DNA from: Phocoena phocoena
Taxonomy: Eukaryota; Chordata; Mammalia; Artiodactyla; Phocoenidae
NCBI RefSeq assembly: GCF_963924675.1
Contig: NC_089232.1
Location: 46,602,522 to 46,666,521 of the forward strand
Direction: 5' to 3'
DNA length: 64,000 nt
Positions 1 to 12,468 of this stretch are shown piece by piece (the first letter of the stretch is position 1; each line of letters starts with the position of its first letter). The notes beneath the pieces are model-generated. The model was not told the DNA's origin. It did no database searches and saw only the letters and a program-made list of their open reading frames with translations. The position numbers and the translations under genes are program-made.

Positions 1-525
1 GGCACATGAAGTTTCATGAACACTTCAGAACTCAGCTCAACTCAGCTCAAAGGCAAACTGCTCCATGGAGTCATCCTTAAATTTCTGAGTAAAAAACTTA
101 ATTGTCCAGCCTCTCAACAATCACAGCACATAAGGTGTACCCTTTGGATGAAGAGCATCATATTATGTGTATATTATAATTATATGTGTGTGTCATTTTG
201 CATCCCTCTGAAAAAACCCTTGACCAGCTTCCCTTGGCAACAGGATTAAAATTCAAACTATTCCCCAGAACCCTCAGGGCCCAGCGGCTGACTTTGGTAC
301 TTTTTGCAGTTTGCTTGGTACATGTTTGCTCCTACTTCCCAATGGTTGTATTTGCAGTTTGTCGCTACAAGAACACACTGGCCTCAGATGTTTGTGTGGC
401 TGACACAAGTATTACCTCTGCCAAGAGACTTTCTTTGATCTGTTTTATTTTCTTTGTAGTGCTTCTCATTACCCATGATCCAGTTTATTTATTTATTTAG
501 GAATTTGTTGCCTGAGTCTCCTGAG
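1..525. other. Unassigned AT-rich DNA
   Basis: No gene or repeat family is recognised. Two overlapping open frames (77 and 104 codons) run through this stretch, but they overlap in different frames, have no recognisable domain and look like chance frames. This is probably ordinary intergenic or intronic sequence. Confidence 0.5.
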
Positions 526-790
526 ATAATATAATCTCCATGAGAGAAGGCATTCTGTCCATCTCAAGTACCAGTGTATCTGTAAGGCCTAGTCCTGTGC
601 CTAGCATATACTTAATCTTTGAAAGAATCAACCAGCGTCTCATTTTCATTGTTACTGATTTTAATCTCCTTTAGGACAGGAACTTTTATATAGTTTTTCT
701 TTTTTGCATTCTCCACAGGCCTCAAGAGCAAAGTGCATGCACCTAGTGCATAATCTCTAACTGTGTATTGAATGTTGACTGTTGAACTAA
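526..790 (+). repeat. L2-like LINE 3' end traces
   Basis: Two short stretches near 530-620 and 660-785 resemble the L2 3' end. They carry the usual wording of a 'clear description of use' tail: a CTCCATGAG-like block, then CCTGTGCCTAGCA-like and a trailing AATCTTTGAA block. Divergence is high, so this is a family-level guess. The gap from 791 to 1545 holds nothing recognisable. Confidence 0.35.
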
Positions 791-1545
791 TTGACCATTA
801 ACACTTCAGATTGAAATACTTTATTAACATCTCTCGTACATTAGGTAGCTCAAGAGTGAGAGGATAATTTACTATTGTTTTGTCCACAGACATGGCCCTG
901 TGAGATCTTCATTATCTTTCTGGCAGTAAGACCTGCTCCCCAGAAAAATACCCAGAACTCATTATGCTCATCTTATCTGATCTTCACAGAAGTAAACCAG
1001 TCTATCAGAATGATAAAAAATATCATACAATTTTAGCGATACTTTGTATCTAGGTCATGAGGCTTTATGAATACAAAGCATTTAAAGCACAATCAAATAT
1101 GCAATTTTTTAAAGTTTTAAAAAATACTCCTCCCCCAAACTGCAACAGAACGTCCATTTTTGAATTAATCACCTGTTCCTGCAAGTCAGACTAGTCTATT
1201 TTTCTTTTGGAATACCTCCATACCCAAAAGAGACATGGCACTAGTCATATAACTATTTCCTTTTTCCTTTGAAGCCAGGTTTGATATTCACTGAAGCCCG
1301 ATATCTGTACTAAACATGCTACTAGAAGTGGTGTAGAGATTGACTGTAACCACACCCATCTTCAGGAAATTCTAAGAATGACCTGGTTTGAAACTGCTGA
1401 AGCTATCTCCTCTTGACCAATGGAATTTTCTGTTACACGCTGTATTTTTGTTTTTTATTTTTGAGTAGAGGGGTATTTTGAACAGGTTTACACACTCCTT
1501 AAGGATACAGAGTATGAACAACGTATGTGTTTGCAACCTCTACGA

Positions 1546-1790
1546 GGCCTAGATGGTAGTAAAGTGGAAAGAGTCAGTACGCTGGGAAGAAGATAGTCTT
1601 GGACATGAGGCAATTCTAAAGACGAACCTGAACGGCACCACCTGATAGCCATGCGATCTGAGGAACATTAGCTACTCAATCTCCATTTCTTCCATTATAA
1701 AAACCAAAGTTAAGTATGCTTATTGCATATGATTATTACAAATAGTTAACACAATAGTAACTGAAGGGAAACCTTCCTTTATGTAACGAA
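1546..1790 (+). repeat. MIR SINE, diverged
   Basis: The order of blocks matches MIR in forward orientation: a GTAAAGTGGAAAGAG start, a middle with a degraded core, then a pyrimidine-rich CTCAATCTCCATTTCTTCC block followed by AAAACC and a TTACAAATAGTTAA tail. Divergence is high, as expected for this mammal-wide tRNA-derived SINE. Confidence 0.5.
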
Positions 1791-4635
1791 TCTGACTTAA
1801 TCACTTTCCCCTCCATCATAACAGTATGCTGAATGAAGAGTTCTAATGATGACACTGCCATGTATTGAGCTCTTACTGAGATGCCCAGTGCTGTTCTGTG
1901 TCACATACCACTGATAGTGTACCTACTTTGTTATACCATATTTATTCACGTATGTGTTTATTCTTTCTTAAACTTGAATTCCTTACGGGCAATTCCTTCA
2001 CTTTTCTTCTCCGTATCTAGCACAGTGAATGTAGTGGCAGTAGTTGTAATCACTTTCCTCTGGTTTCCTCAGTAAATATACCTAGATTAAGCTGTTTCTA
2101 GGTCAGTAGATGTATACCAGACTCCTTCCTTCCAATAAGATTCCATACTTTCATTTTCAGTGAGAAACGAGCTAAGGCGCATTGGTGACCTTTCTGTGTG
2201 AATCGACCTCGTGTATTTTCAGACCACAGATAACATTACTAGAGGAGAAATGAATGATAGAAAAATGTCCCTCTTTTTTAATGAGTCACTGGACTGCTGA
2301 TCTGTTCTGTAATAGTAAAAGGCAAATTAGTGACTCACATTAAGTGGATGTTTTCTGTAGTCTCTGAATTTTGGATTCAGAAGTTGCCAGTAGATTATAC
2401 AAAAATGACTAGAGGAAGGTAGGACAAGTATTAGTCATTTTGTCTGAAGCAGACAAAATGACTTTAAAGTAATTACGGATGTAAAAATGCACACTGTAGT
2501 TTGGAGGCTTCTCAACATCCAAACCCTCGAGAGGATGGGTGGTCTGACATCACACTGCTCTGCAGAATGTCAGTTATCTGAGCTGAACAGTGTTACACAG
2601 AAAGATGAACTGAAGTTCTGTTTCAAGTAGATTATTTCATGATGAATATGTTCTTGAAGAGGAAGTTGGAAACTAAGTACACACCTGATTGTGAGGAATT
2701 GCACTGCAAAAGAAGGCAGAAATACTAAGATATCTGGGACCTCATGCAGTCTGAGAAAATTTAAAAAACAAAAAAGAACCTTGGCAGCCATTGGAAAAGA
2801 GGTCATTGGTGTTCATCTACAGCATCAGTACAGCTATACCCACATTGTCAGGGTCCATCCTGCTTCCTTTTAAAGACACAGCTATTAGAGTTAATGTAGG
2901 AGCAGTACAAAAGAGACATCTATTACCAACACATTCAGCATTTTTCTGAACTTACCCAATATAATATCTAATTAAGGTAGATAGATGACTGCTGTTTGGA
3001 AAGAGTAGGGAATTCCTCTTATGAATCTTAAAGCCAGAAAGTTGAAGAGGAAGTACACTGGAGACTCTAAAAGGAGTTGTCCTGCCCCATAGCCTCACCT
3101 CCTTGTGTATTTATTTGCTTTATGCCCAGTTTTTACAGTGATGATCTCTAGTCTAGGATGAAAACATCTGAGAAAAGCTTTAACCTCAATTATTTCTGAA
3201 GAATATATTGAAGTGGCAGGGACCAGCACACTGTTTTCTGCTCCTTGCTCTTAACATGAATCCTATCTTACTGCTTTCTTATCTTTTCCTCCAAATATTA
3301 TCCCCTTTTTTCTTCTAAAATAGAATTAAAACTTTAATCTGCTTTGGAATTACCACCTGATGAACTCTCTTTAAAGCCTGGATCATTCTTTTACTTTATA
3401 TTTTCCTCAAGATTGTACTCTTTCTTCATATCAAGGCATACCTCAAGTTTTTTCTTCCTTCATGGAATTTCCCATTTACTGCAGCTCATAGCTCTGCCTC
3501 TACTAAAACTCACAGTATTTAAAATCTGTGTGATCACTTAACAATAAGATTACATATTTTTACAGTACAACTTTATTCAATATATCCTTAATATATATTA
3601 TAGAATATAGATTATATATAAGCAATACGATTATGTATTTTACAGTATCATATACTTTTATTTAGTTTTGCTTTGAGTTTAGTTTTTTCATATAGTTACC
3701 ATTTCATATTTTATATAGTTATTTTCCAGCAAAGACTATGGATTCAATTCTTTGTGCTTCCCACAATATGCTGACCCAAAACAGGTGCTAATTTAATGAT
3801 TTCTGATTTGTTCATAGTATGAAATCCCTTTGTATGTTCTCCTATATTATATCTAGATTGTTAACTTCAGGAAGGTAAAGACAGACTGATTACTTGTGAT
3901 TCTATCACCCAGAGCACCTAGATGTCCAAAATAAAATTGGAAATATGGTTACTGACTGACTGGTAACATGGAGAGATAATGCAGAAAATAAAGAAGTTTG
4001 AAATCAGGAAATTTGAAACATCATACAGAGGGCCATTGAGAAAATGTTTTATTCTGCTTAGTGGTGATTATGCTCTTCTCAAAGTACAACATCAGCCTGA
4101 CTTGGGGAAATCATTTCAATTCTAATACCCATTTATTTAGGGTAAAAAGCAACTGATGAATGCTGCTTGTGTTCAGAGACCCTGGCAAATAAAATTACAC
4201 AGGCCATATTTACCCCTTTAGCCAACACTGGGGACCTTCCCCCTTTGGGAACTTCTCTACTAGCTTCCATGGCTCTTTCCATTGTAAGGAAATCCTACTG
4301 ATTGATGTTCTCTTAGACCTCAGGCTTTCTCACCAGTCTTTAGCAGCACTTTCTAATACCTTTCTGAACATATGTTCTTCACTTAAATGGGTGTAAATAT
4401 GTTAATTTTGAAAAATGTGTATCTAAATATGGGACAGATGGGCACATTGATGGTATTTTATGGGCAGGGCCTTCTCAGCAGTTGCCTTCCTATTGACCCA
4501 TGCTTTATCTTCTTCATCTGTTTACCTGCCAGCATGTTGAAAGTGGAAATGTTGGTCAGTTTCAGAGAAAATACAAACAGGTTAATTTTTCTCTGGTTTT
4601 CTAGTTTCTCTGCCCTTCTATAGGCAGATACTATT
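1791..4635. other. Mostly unassigned AT-rich DNA
   Basis: No gene is supported. Short open frames (60-78 codons) occur on both strands without recognisable products. A stretch near 3840-3950 faintly resembles an L2 3' end in + orientation. Positions 3540-3720 are very AT-rich, with repeated TATA-like tracts. The rest looks unique. Confidence 0.5.
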
Positions 4636-4764
4636 GGGCTGGCAGTGGTGTAGAGGAGCAAACACTGCTGTTGGGGCCAGAAGGCCTGCATTCAATCTTT
4701 GCTCCCAAAATTGTTAGCATCATGACCTTGAACAAGTAATTAAATCTCATTTCATTCTGTAAAT
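4636..4764 (+). repeat. MIR SINE
   Basis: A GGCAGTGGTGTAGAGGAGCA start, GGCCAGAAGGCCTGCATTCA in the middle and a CATGACCTTGAACAAGTAA block near 4720 follow MIR order in the + orientation. The 3' part fades into the L2-like stretch that follows. Confidence 0.65.
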
Positions 4765-4765
4765 G

Positions 4766-4900
4766 AGCCCTCTTTGTGTCAGATACTGTGTTAGATTCTG
4801 AGGATAGGGAAATGAGTACAAGACTGCCCAAACTTTCATTTGTATTTTTCTGTCTGTTGGGGAACAAGACTGATTAACAGGCAATTAAAATATCCAACTC
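4766..4900 (-). repeat. L2 LINE 3' end, inverted
   Basis: The GTGTCAGATACTGTGTTAGA block followed by GGGAAATGAGTACAAGACTG and a CTGTCTGTTGGGGAACAAGA block is the reverse complement of the L2 3' end, which normally reads toward 'most common, average size' tails. The match is diverged but in order. Confidence 0.55.
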
Positions 4901-5261
4901 TATTTCATTGTTTTATATGAAATAATGCCAAAGTATCCCAGTAAACTGTAAAGGATTATACAAATATAGGGTATTATTTTATTGTAGTTTATTCCATAGG
5001 TACACATAATTTCCAAAATTTAGAAATCTTGGATACCAAGACCTAAAATATCAAAGAAAAGTTTCAGATTAACAGATGACTTTCTGCATGTGAGTATCAA
5101 GATAAAGACCTAACAGACTCTAATTTAAGTCATCATATTCACTAATAAGGCCCCCATCCTTGTGTAATTTTACAATTAGGGATTAGCTTTTAGGTAAGAT
5201 TCTCTGCCTTGTTTACAAATGGCATGATATACAAATCTGTGCAATGAATTTTATAATTATT

Positions 5262-5460
5262 CCCAATATTCTCTGCCTCTCCTTCTGGAGTGATAACATT
5301 TCCCTGCCCCATTGATATCAGCCTTGGTTCTTGCTTTGGCCAATAAAATATGACAAGTGATGTACACCACTTCTGAGCAGTTGTTGAAGAGCCATTCTGT
5401 GTTCCATTATCTCTTTTTCACCCTGCATCAAAACACTATCACCCAGGTGAAGAAATAAAC
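5262..5460 (+). repeat. MLT1-type LTR fragment
   Basis: A TTGCTTTGGCCAATAAAATA block at about 5332-5351, followed by a degenerate GAAGTGATG-like piece and an AGAGCCATTCTGTGTTCC block, resembles the middle of older MLT1 (ERVL-MaLR) LTRs. Neither LTR end is clear. The stretch 4901-5260 before it holds nothing recognisable. Confidence 0.4.
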
Positions 5461-5601
5461 ACTCTACAGATAAATTAGCAGTATTAGTAAGTAGATTGAG
5501 GAAAGTGGTTTTAGAACCAACCAATATGAAATTTAGTTCCATTTCTAGATACCAGTAACACAAAGTAAGAAACAGAAATTTTTCTTAATGTTTCTAAACT
5601 C

Positions 5602-5617
5602 AAAAGGGAAAACTTTC
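5602..5617. repeat. Target-site duplication, 5' copy (L1)
   Basis: AAAAGGGAAAACTTTC stands immediately before the L1. A copy with a single mismatch lies at 11236-11251, immediately after the L1 A-rich tail. The pair defines both edges of the insertion and shows that it was a single target-primed event. Confidence 0.9.
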
Positions 5618-5730
5618 GATTAGGAAGCTTGTGCAATCCTCATCCACCAGAGGGCAGACAGCAGAAGCAAAAAGTACTACAATCCTGCAGTCTTCAGAAT
5701 GAAAACCACAATCACAGAAAGTTAGACAAA

Positions 5731-6607
5731 ATGAAAAGGCTGAGCATTATGTCCCAGATGAAGGAACAAGATAAAACCGCAGTAAAACAACTAAATGAAG
5801 TGGAGATAGGCAACCTTCCAGAGAAAGAATTCAGAATAATGATAGTGAAGGTGATCCAGGATCTCAGAAAAAGAATGAAGGCAAAGATTAAGATCCAAGA
5901 TATGTTTAACAAAGACCTACAAGAACTAAAGAATAAACAGATGAACAATACAATAACTGAAATGAAAAATACACTAGAAGGAATCAATAGCAGAGTAAGT
6001 GAGGCAGAACAGATAAGTGACCTGAAGACATAATGATGGAAATCACTGCCATGGAAAAGAAGAAAAAAGAATGAAAAGAAATGAAGACAGCCTAAGAGAC
6101 CTCTGGGAAAATATTAAGTGCAACAATATAGGGGTCCCAGAAGGAGAAGAGAGAGAGAAAGGACCCGAGAAAATATTTGAAGAGATTATAGTCAAAAACT
6201 TCCCTAATATAGGAAAGGAAACAGTCAACCAAGTCCAGGAAGCACAGAGAGTCCCAGGCAGGATAAACTCAAGGAGAAACATGCTGAGACACATAGTAAT
6301 CGAACTGACAAAAACTAGAGACAAAGAAAAAATATTAAAAACAACAAGGAAAAAGAAATAAATAAGATAAAAGGGAACTCCCATGAGGTTATAAGATGAT
6401 TTCTCGGCAGAAACTCTGCAAGCCAGAAGAAGGTGGCATGATATATTTAAAGTGATGAAAGGGAAGAACATACAACCAAGAATATTCTACACAGCAAGGC
6501 TCTCATTCAGACTCAAAGAAATCAAAAGCTTCACAGAGAAGAAAATGCTAAGAGAATTCAACACCACCAGACCAGCTTTGCAACAAATGCTAAAGGAACT
6601 CCTCTAG
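5731..6607 (+). pseudogene. L1 ORF1 (RNA-binding chaperone protein), broken
   Basis: Known role: ORF1p forms trimers that coat L1 RNA in the cytoplasm and act as a nucleic-acid chaperone. The ATG at 5731 opens a frame with a basic, coiled-coil-rich N-terminal part (repeated E/K/N-rich heptads, containing EFRIMIVKVIQDLRKRM). It runs to a stop at 6031-6033. A shift then moves the reading to another frame, covering 6071-6361 (KRNEDSLRDLWENIK, IGVPEGEE, RINSRRNMLRHI), the RRM-like and C-terminal part. After a second stop the homology continues in further frames to a TAG at 6605-6607, after a segment corresponding to FSTTRPALQQMLKELL. At least one frameshift and two premature stops make it nonfunctional. 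Confidence 0.9.
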
Positions 6608-6846
6608 GTAGGAAAGAAACTAGCAACTTCAAAAAATAAAACAAGAAATAAAAACTTTGAACATATATAGACTGCCATATCAAAACATCATGGGAATAGC
6701 AAACCCCAAAACTGCAATAGATACACACACAAAAAAGAAAAAATCAACCCAAACACAACACTAAAAATGGTCATCAAACCGCAAGAGAACAAAAGAGGAA
6801 GGTAAGAAAATAGACCTACAAAAACAAACCCGAAACAAATAAGAAA

Positions 6847-9800
6847 ATGGTAATAGGAACATACATATCGATAATTACCTTAAATGTAAATGGATTAAAT
6901 GCTCCAACCAAAAGAAATAGACTGGCTGAGTGGATACAGAAACAAGGCCTGTATATATATTGTTTACAAGAGACCCACCTCAGACTTAGGGACACATACA
7001 GACTGAAAGTGAGGTGATGGAAGAAGGTAGTCCATGCAAATGGAAATCAAAAGAAAGCTGGACTCACAATACTCATATCAAACAAAATAAACTTTAAAAT
7101 AAAGATTGTTATAAGAGACAAGGAAGGACCCCTAAATAATGATTAAGGGATCAATCTAAGAAGAAGATATAACAACAGTAAATATATATGCACCCAACAT
7201 AGGGGCACCTCAATATATAAGGCAAATACTAAGCCATAAAGGGAGAAATTGACAGTAACGCAGTAATAGTGGGGGACTTTAACACACCACTTTCATCAGT
7301 GGAGAAATCATCCAGACAGAAAATCAATAAGCAAACAGGCCTTAAAAGACATATTAGACCACATGGACTTAACTGATATTTATAGAGCATTCCATTGAAA
7401 AGCAGCAGAATACACATTATTCTCAAGGGCACACTGAACATTCTCTAGGGTTGATCACATGCTGGGCCACAATGCCAGCCTCAGTAAATTTAAGAAAACC
7501 GAAATCATATCAAGCATCTTTTCTGATCACAACACTATAAGACTAGAAATAAACTACCGGAAAAACACTATTAAAAAAAACCAAATATGTGAAGCCTAAA
7601 CAATATGTTACTAAACAAACAATGGATCACTGAAAAAAATCAAAGAGGAAATAAAAAAATACCTAGAGACAAATGAAAATGAAAGCACAATGATCCAAAA
7701 CCTATGGGATGCAGCAAAAGCAGTTCTAAGAGGGAAGTTTACAGCAATCAAATCTTACCTCAGGAAAAAATAAAAATCTCAATAACCTAAACTTCCACCT
7801 AAAGCAAATAGAGAAAGAAGAACAAACAAAACCTAAAGTTAGTAGAAGGAAAGAAATCAAAGATCAGAGCAGAAATAAATGAAACAGAGACAAAGAAAAC
7901 AATAGCAAAGATCAATGCAACTAAAAGGTAGTTCTCTGAAAAGATAAACAAAATTGATAAACCTTTATTCTGACTCATCAAGAGAAAGAGAGGACTCAAA
8001 TCAATACAATTAGAAATGAAAAAGGAGAAGTTACAACTGACACCACAGAAATATAAATGATCATAAAAGACTACTACAAGCAACTCTATGCCAATAAAAT
8101 GGACAACCTGGAAGAAATGGACAAATTCTTAGAAAGGTACAGTCTCTCAAGACTGAACCAGGAAAAAATAGAAAATATAAACAGACCAATCACAAGCGCT
8201 GAAATTGAAACTGTGATTTAAAAACTCAACAAAAGAAAGTCCAGGACCTGATGGCTTCACAGGCAAATTCTATCAAACATTTAGAGAAGAGCTAACACCT
8301 ATCCATCTGAAATTCTTCCAAAAATTGCAGAGGAAGGAAACTCCCAAACTCATTCTATGAGGCCATCATCAACCTGATACCAAAACCAGACAAAGATACC
8401 ACAGAAAAAGAAAATTACAGGCCATTATCATTGATGAACATAGAAGCAAAAATCCTCAACAAAATACTAGCAATCTGAATCCAACAATACATTAAAAGGA
8501 TCATACACCATTATCAAGTGGGATTTATCCCAGGGATGTAAGGATTTCTCCATATCTGCAAATCAATATGAGATACACCATATCAAACTTAATAAAAACC
8601 ATATGATCATCTCAATAGATGCAGAAAAAGCTTTTGACAAAATTCAGCACCCATTTATGACAAAAAGTCTCCAGAAAGTGGGCATAGAGGGAACATACCT
8701 CAACATAATAAAGGCCATATATGACAAACCTACAGCTAACCTCATTCTCAACAGTGAAAAGCTTAAAGCATTTCCTCCAAGATCAGGAACAAGATAAGGA
8801 TGTCCACTCTCACCACTTCTATTCAACATAGCTTTGGAAGTTCTAGCTATGGCAGTCAGAGAAGGAAAAGAAATAAAAGGAATCCAAATTGGAAAAGAAG
8901 AAGTTAAACTGTCACTGTTTGCAGATGACATGATACTATACATAGAGAATCCCGAAGATGCCACCAGAAAACTACTAGAGCTCATCGATAAATCTGGTAA
9001 AGTAGCAGGTTACAAAATTAATACAAAAAATCTGTTGCATTTCTCTACATTAACAACCAAAGATCAGAAAGAAAAATTCAAGAAATAATCCCATTTACCA
9101 TCACATCAAAAAGAATAACTTGCCTAGGAATAAACCTACCTATGGAGACAAAAACCCTGTACTCCAAAAACTATAAGATGCTGATGAAAGAAATCGAAGA
9201 AGACACAAACAGATGGAAAGATATACCGTGTTCATGGATTGGAAGAATCAATATTGTGAAAATGACTATACTACCCAACACAATCTACAGATTCAGTGCA
9301 AGCCCTATCAAATTATCAATGGTATTTTTCACCGAACTAGAACAAAAAATTTTACAGTTTGTATGGAAACACAAAAGACCCTGAACTGCCAAAGCAATCT
9401 TGAGAAAGATAAATGGAGCTGGAGGAATCAGGCTCCCTGACTTCAGACTACACTACAAAGCTACAGTAATCAAGACAATATGGTACTGACACAAAAATAG
9501 AAATATAGATCAATAGAACAGGATAGAAAGCCCAGAAATAAACCCACACACATATGGTCAATTAATCTATGACAAAGGAAGCAAGACTACACATTGGTGG
9601 AAAGACATTCTTTCAACAAATAGTGCTGGGAAAGCTGGACAGCTACATGTAAAAACATGAAATTAGGGGCTTCTCTGGTGGTGCAGTGGTTGAAAGTCTG
9701 CCTGCCAATGCAGGGGACATGGGTTCATGCCCCGGTCCGGGAGGGTCCCGCATGCTGCGAAGTGGCTGGGCCCGTGAGCCATGGCCGCTGGGCCTGCACG

Positions 9801-10929
9801 TCTGGAGCCTGTGCTCCACAATGAGAGAGGCCACAACGGTGAGGGGCCAGTGTACCGCAAAAAAAAAAAAAAGAAAGAAAGAAATTAGATCATTCTTTAA
9901 CACTGTATGTAAAAATAAGCTCAAAATGGATTAAAGACCTAAATGTGAGACCAGACACTATAAAACTCCTAGAGGAAAACCTAGGCATAACACACTCTGA
10001 CATAAATCTCGAATCTTTTTCAATCCATCTCCCAGAATATGGGGGGAAAAAAAAACAAAAATAAACAAATGGGACCTAAGTAAACTCAAAAGCTTTTGCA
10101 CAGCAAAGGAAACCATAAACAAAATGAAAAATCCACCCACAGAATGGGAGAAATTATTTGCAAATGAAGTGACTGACAAGGGATTAGTCTCCGAAATTTA
10201 TAAATAGCTCATGAGGCTTAATGTCATCGAAACAAAAACCCAATCAAAAAATGGGTAGAAGACCTAGATAGACATTTCTCCAAAGAAGACATACAGATGG
10301 CCAAAAGGCACATGAAAAGATGTTCAACGTTGCTAATTATTAGAGAAATGCAAATCAAAACTACAATGAGGTATCACCTCACACTGGTCAGAATGGCCAT
10401 CAAAAAATCTACAAACAATAAATGCTGGAGAGGGTGTGAAGAGAAGGGAACCCTCCTACACTGTTGGTCAGAATGTAAATTGGTACAACCACTATGGAGA
10501 ACAGTATGGAGGTTCCTTAAAAAACTAAAAATAAAGCTACCGTATGACACTGTAATCCCACTCCTGGGCATATATCTGGAGAAAAACATGGTCTCAAAGG
10601 ATACATGCAGCCCAATGTTCATTGCAGTACTGTTTACAACAGCCAAGGCATGGAAGCAACCTAAAAGTCCATCGATGGAGGAATGGACAAGGAAGATGTG
10701 GTACATATATACAATGGAATATTACTCAGCCATAGAAAAGAATGAAATAATAGCATTTGCAGCAACATGGATGGACCTAGAGATTATCATACTGAGTCAA
10801 GTATGTCAGACAGAGAAAGAGAAATACCATTATGATATCACCTATATTCAGAATCTAAAAAGGAATGAAACAAATGAACTTATTTACAAAACAGAAACAG
10901 ACTCACAGACTTATGGTTACCAGGGGTGA
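6847..10929 (+). pseudogene. L1 ORF2 (endonuclease / reverse transcriptase), broken
   Basis: Known role: ORF2p nicks target DNA and reverse-transcribes L1 RNA in place. The ATG at 6847 leads into the AP-type endonuclease: LNVNGLNAP near 6880, QETH at 6967-6978, GDFN near 7270, and SDHN at 7522-7533. Reverse-transcriptase blocks follow: [18 protein letters not shown] from 8603, then [11 protein letters not shown], and the catalytic FADD at 8918-8929. The last intact stretch, 10297-10929, carries the cysteine-rich C-terminal region ([15 protein letters not shown]) and [13 protein letters not shown]. Lesions include several stops in the endonuclease, a CAA-to-TAA type stop at 8795-8797 just before GCPLSP, multiple frameshifts and the SINE at 9667-9880. 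It is a clear pseudogene. Confidence 0.93.
9667..9880 (+). mobile_element. CHR-type tRNA-derived SINE, nested in L1 ORF2
   Basis: A GGGCTTCTCTGGTGGTGCAG head with degraded A-box and B-box (GGGTTCATGCCCC) leads to a GC-rich body and an A tail grading into GAAA repeats. GAAATTAG flanks it at 9659-9666 and 9881-9888. Removing the element rejoins a normal ORF2 segment, so the insertion postdates the L1. CpG decay (TG/CA at many former CpGs) suggests a moderately old copy. It is the short form typical of cetacean genomes. Confidence 0.93.
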
Positions 10930-11235
10930 AGTATGGAGGGAAGGGACAGTTAGGGAATTTGGGATTGACATTTGTACACTGCTATATTTAAAATGGATAA
11001 CCAACAAGGACCTACTATATAGCACAGGGAACTGTGCTCAATGTTATGTGGCAGCCTGGCTGGGAGAGGTGTTGGGGGGAGAATGGATACATGTATTATG
11101 TATACATGTATATATGTATGTTTACATGTCGAGTCGCTTTGCTGTGCACCTGAAGCCATCACAACATTGTTAACTGGCTATACTCCAATATAAAATAAAA
11201 AGTTTAAAAAAGTAAAAAGTAAATAAAAAGCAAAC

Positions 11236-11251
11236 AAAAAGGAAAACTTTC
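11236..11251. repeat. Target-site duplication, 3' copy (L1)
   Basis: AAAAAGGAAAACTTTC directly follows the L1 A-rich tail and matches 5602-5617 at 15 of 16 positions. The stretch 11252-11510 beyond it holds no recognisable feature. Confidence 0.9.
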
Positions 11252-11512
11252 AACATCTCAGGATTAAATATAAGATTTTTAAATGTTTAATAGATGCCCT
11301 TTGACAAATTGAAGGTGTTTGCTTCTCTTCTATTCCTAGTTTGAGGGTTGTTTATTTAAATTGTGAATTGATGTAGCATTTATTAAATGCTTTTTCTGTA
11401 TATATTAAAATGAATTATGTGATTTTTCTCCTTCATTCATTAATGTGGTAAGTTACATTGACTGATTTTGAGATGTTAAACCAACCAGCTTAAACATTTG
11501 GAAACTCTTATG

Positions 11513-11680
11513 AAGAAGGTTCTATTATTATGTCTGTTTCACATAGGAAGAAATTGAGGCACAGAGATACCAATGACTGGTCTGAAGTCACACAACTGGT
11601 AAGTAGTGAAGCCAGAATTTGAACCCAAACAGCCTGACTCCAGAGGTCCTGCACTTATCCCTGGAGTTTACTACCACTTA
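11513..11680 (-). repeat. MIR SINE, inverted
   Basis: The order TTATTATGTCTGTTTCACAT, GAAATTGAGGCACAGAGA, TCTGAAGTCACACAACTGGT, AAGCCAGAATTTGAACCCAA and GACTCCAGAGGTCCTGCACT is a well-preserved reverse-complement MIR. This is one of the clearest MIRs in the window. Confidence 0.85.
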
Positions 11681-11973
11681 TAGGCCTGGCAGCTCATCAA
11701 TTTTTATTCAGTCACAAGAAAGATGGAGTTATGTCCATAAACTAGCTACAGAAAATCTATTCATAAATCTGAAAGAACACATGGTACAAGTACAATATAA
11801 ATTGGAAAAATCATGCAAGATCTACTAAAACTAAATCTAATAATAGCCTCACCTCCCTACATATTTTAGTTGACATATTAAGAAGTTAGTATATCCTTTG
11901 GGCTTGCAATATGACAAAATGGAAAATATGTGAATATTTTAAATATAAATGAATATCAAAGACATATTATTGG

Positions 11974-12468
11974 TGTTTTAGTTATCTACTGCTATATGAA
12001 AATTATTCTAAAATTAGTGGCTTAAACAACAAACATTTACTGTCTAATAGTTTCCGTGGGTCAGGAATTCAAGAGGGGCCTGCTCCAGGAGTTCTGGGTC
12101 AGGGTTCCAACTGAAGTAGGAGTCATCTGAAAGCTTGACTGGGAACAGAGGATTGGCTCCCAAGACGGCCTCAGCCACATGACTGTTGACAAGAGGCCTC
12201 CGTTTCTGGCTACGTGGGCCTCTCCATAGGGCTGCTTGAATGTCTTCATAATAAGGCAGCTGACTTTCTCCTGAGAAAGTGATCCAAGACGAAGAGCACC
12301 CAAGATAGAAGCCACTGTGTTGTTTTTCTACCCCAGTCTCCACACAACTTAACTTCTGCTTTAGTTTGTTCATTAGAAGCATCACTAACTCCAGCCTATA
12401 CTCAAGGGAGCCTCCATCTCTTGAAGGGAGGAGTACCCAAAGTTCTGATATATTTTAAAAACCCCACA
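11974..12468 (+). mobile_element. Old LTR-like repeat (ERVL/MLT2-like), solo
   Basis: About 495 bp starts with TG (TGTTTTAGTTATCTACTGC) and ends with CA (AAAACCCCACA). Internal blocks GTGGCTTAAACAACAAACAT, TCTGAAAGCTTGACTGGGA, ACGTGGGCCTCTCCATAGGG and GGGAGGAGTACCCAAAG are those of a widespread mammalian repeat that I associate with ERVL-type LTRs. The exact family name is uncertain. Open frames of 113 and 84 codons on the - strand lie inside it and are not genes. Confidence 0.55.

Larger units (their letters stand above)
5618..11235 (+). mobile_element. Nearly full-length L1 (LINE-1) retrotransposon, dead
   Basis: About 5.6 kb of L1 lies in + orientation: about 110 bp of leader, ORF1, an inter-ORF spacer, ORF2 with endonuclease, reverse transcriptase and cysteine-rich parts, a 3' UTR and an A-rich tail. 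A 16-bp target-site duplication with one mismatch brackets it. The 5' edge lies only about 110 bp before the ORF1 start, so most of the 5' UTR promoter is missing; this is a 5'-truncated copy. Both ORFs carry stops and frameshifts, and a CHR SINE interrupts ORF2 at 9667-9880. The element cannot move by itself. The 3' UTR is the form ending in AATATAAAATAAAAAGTTT, shared with the copies at 13.4-14.1 and 42.3-42.8 kb. Confidence 0.95.

Noticed and set aside
9667..9740. tRNA-like A-box and B-box sequences in SINE heads
   Set aside because: These are degenerate promoter remnants of tRNA-derived SINEs without a foldable tRNA; no genuine tRNA gene was seen in the window.
10374..10706. 110-codon frame on the - strand
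   Set aside because: It is the antisense of the intact C-terminal part of L1 ORF2.
12044..12385. 113-codon - strand frame
   Set aside because: It lies wholly within the old LTR-like repeat 11974-12468.
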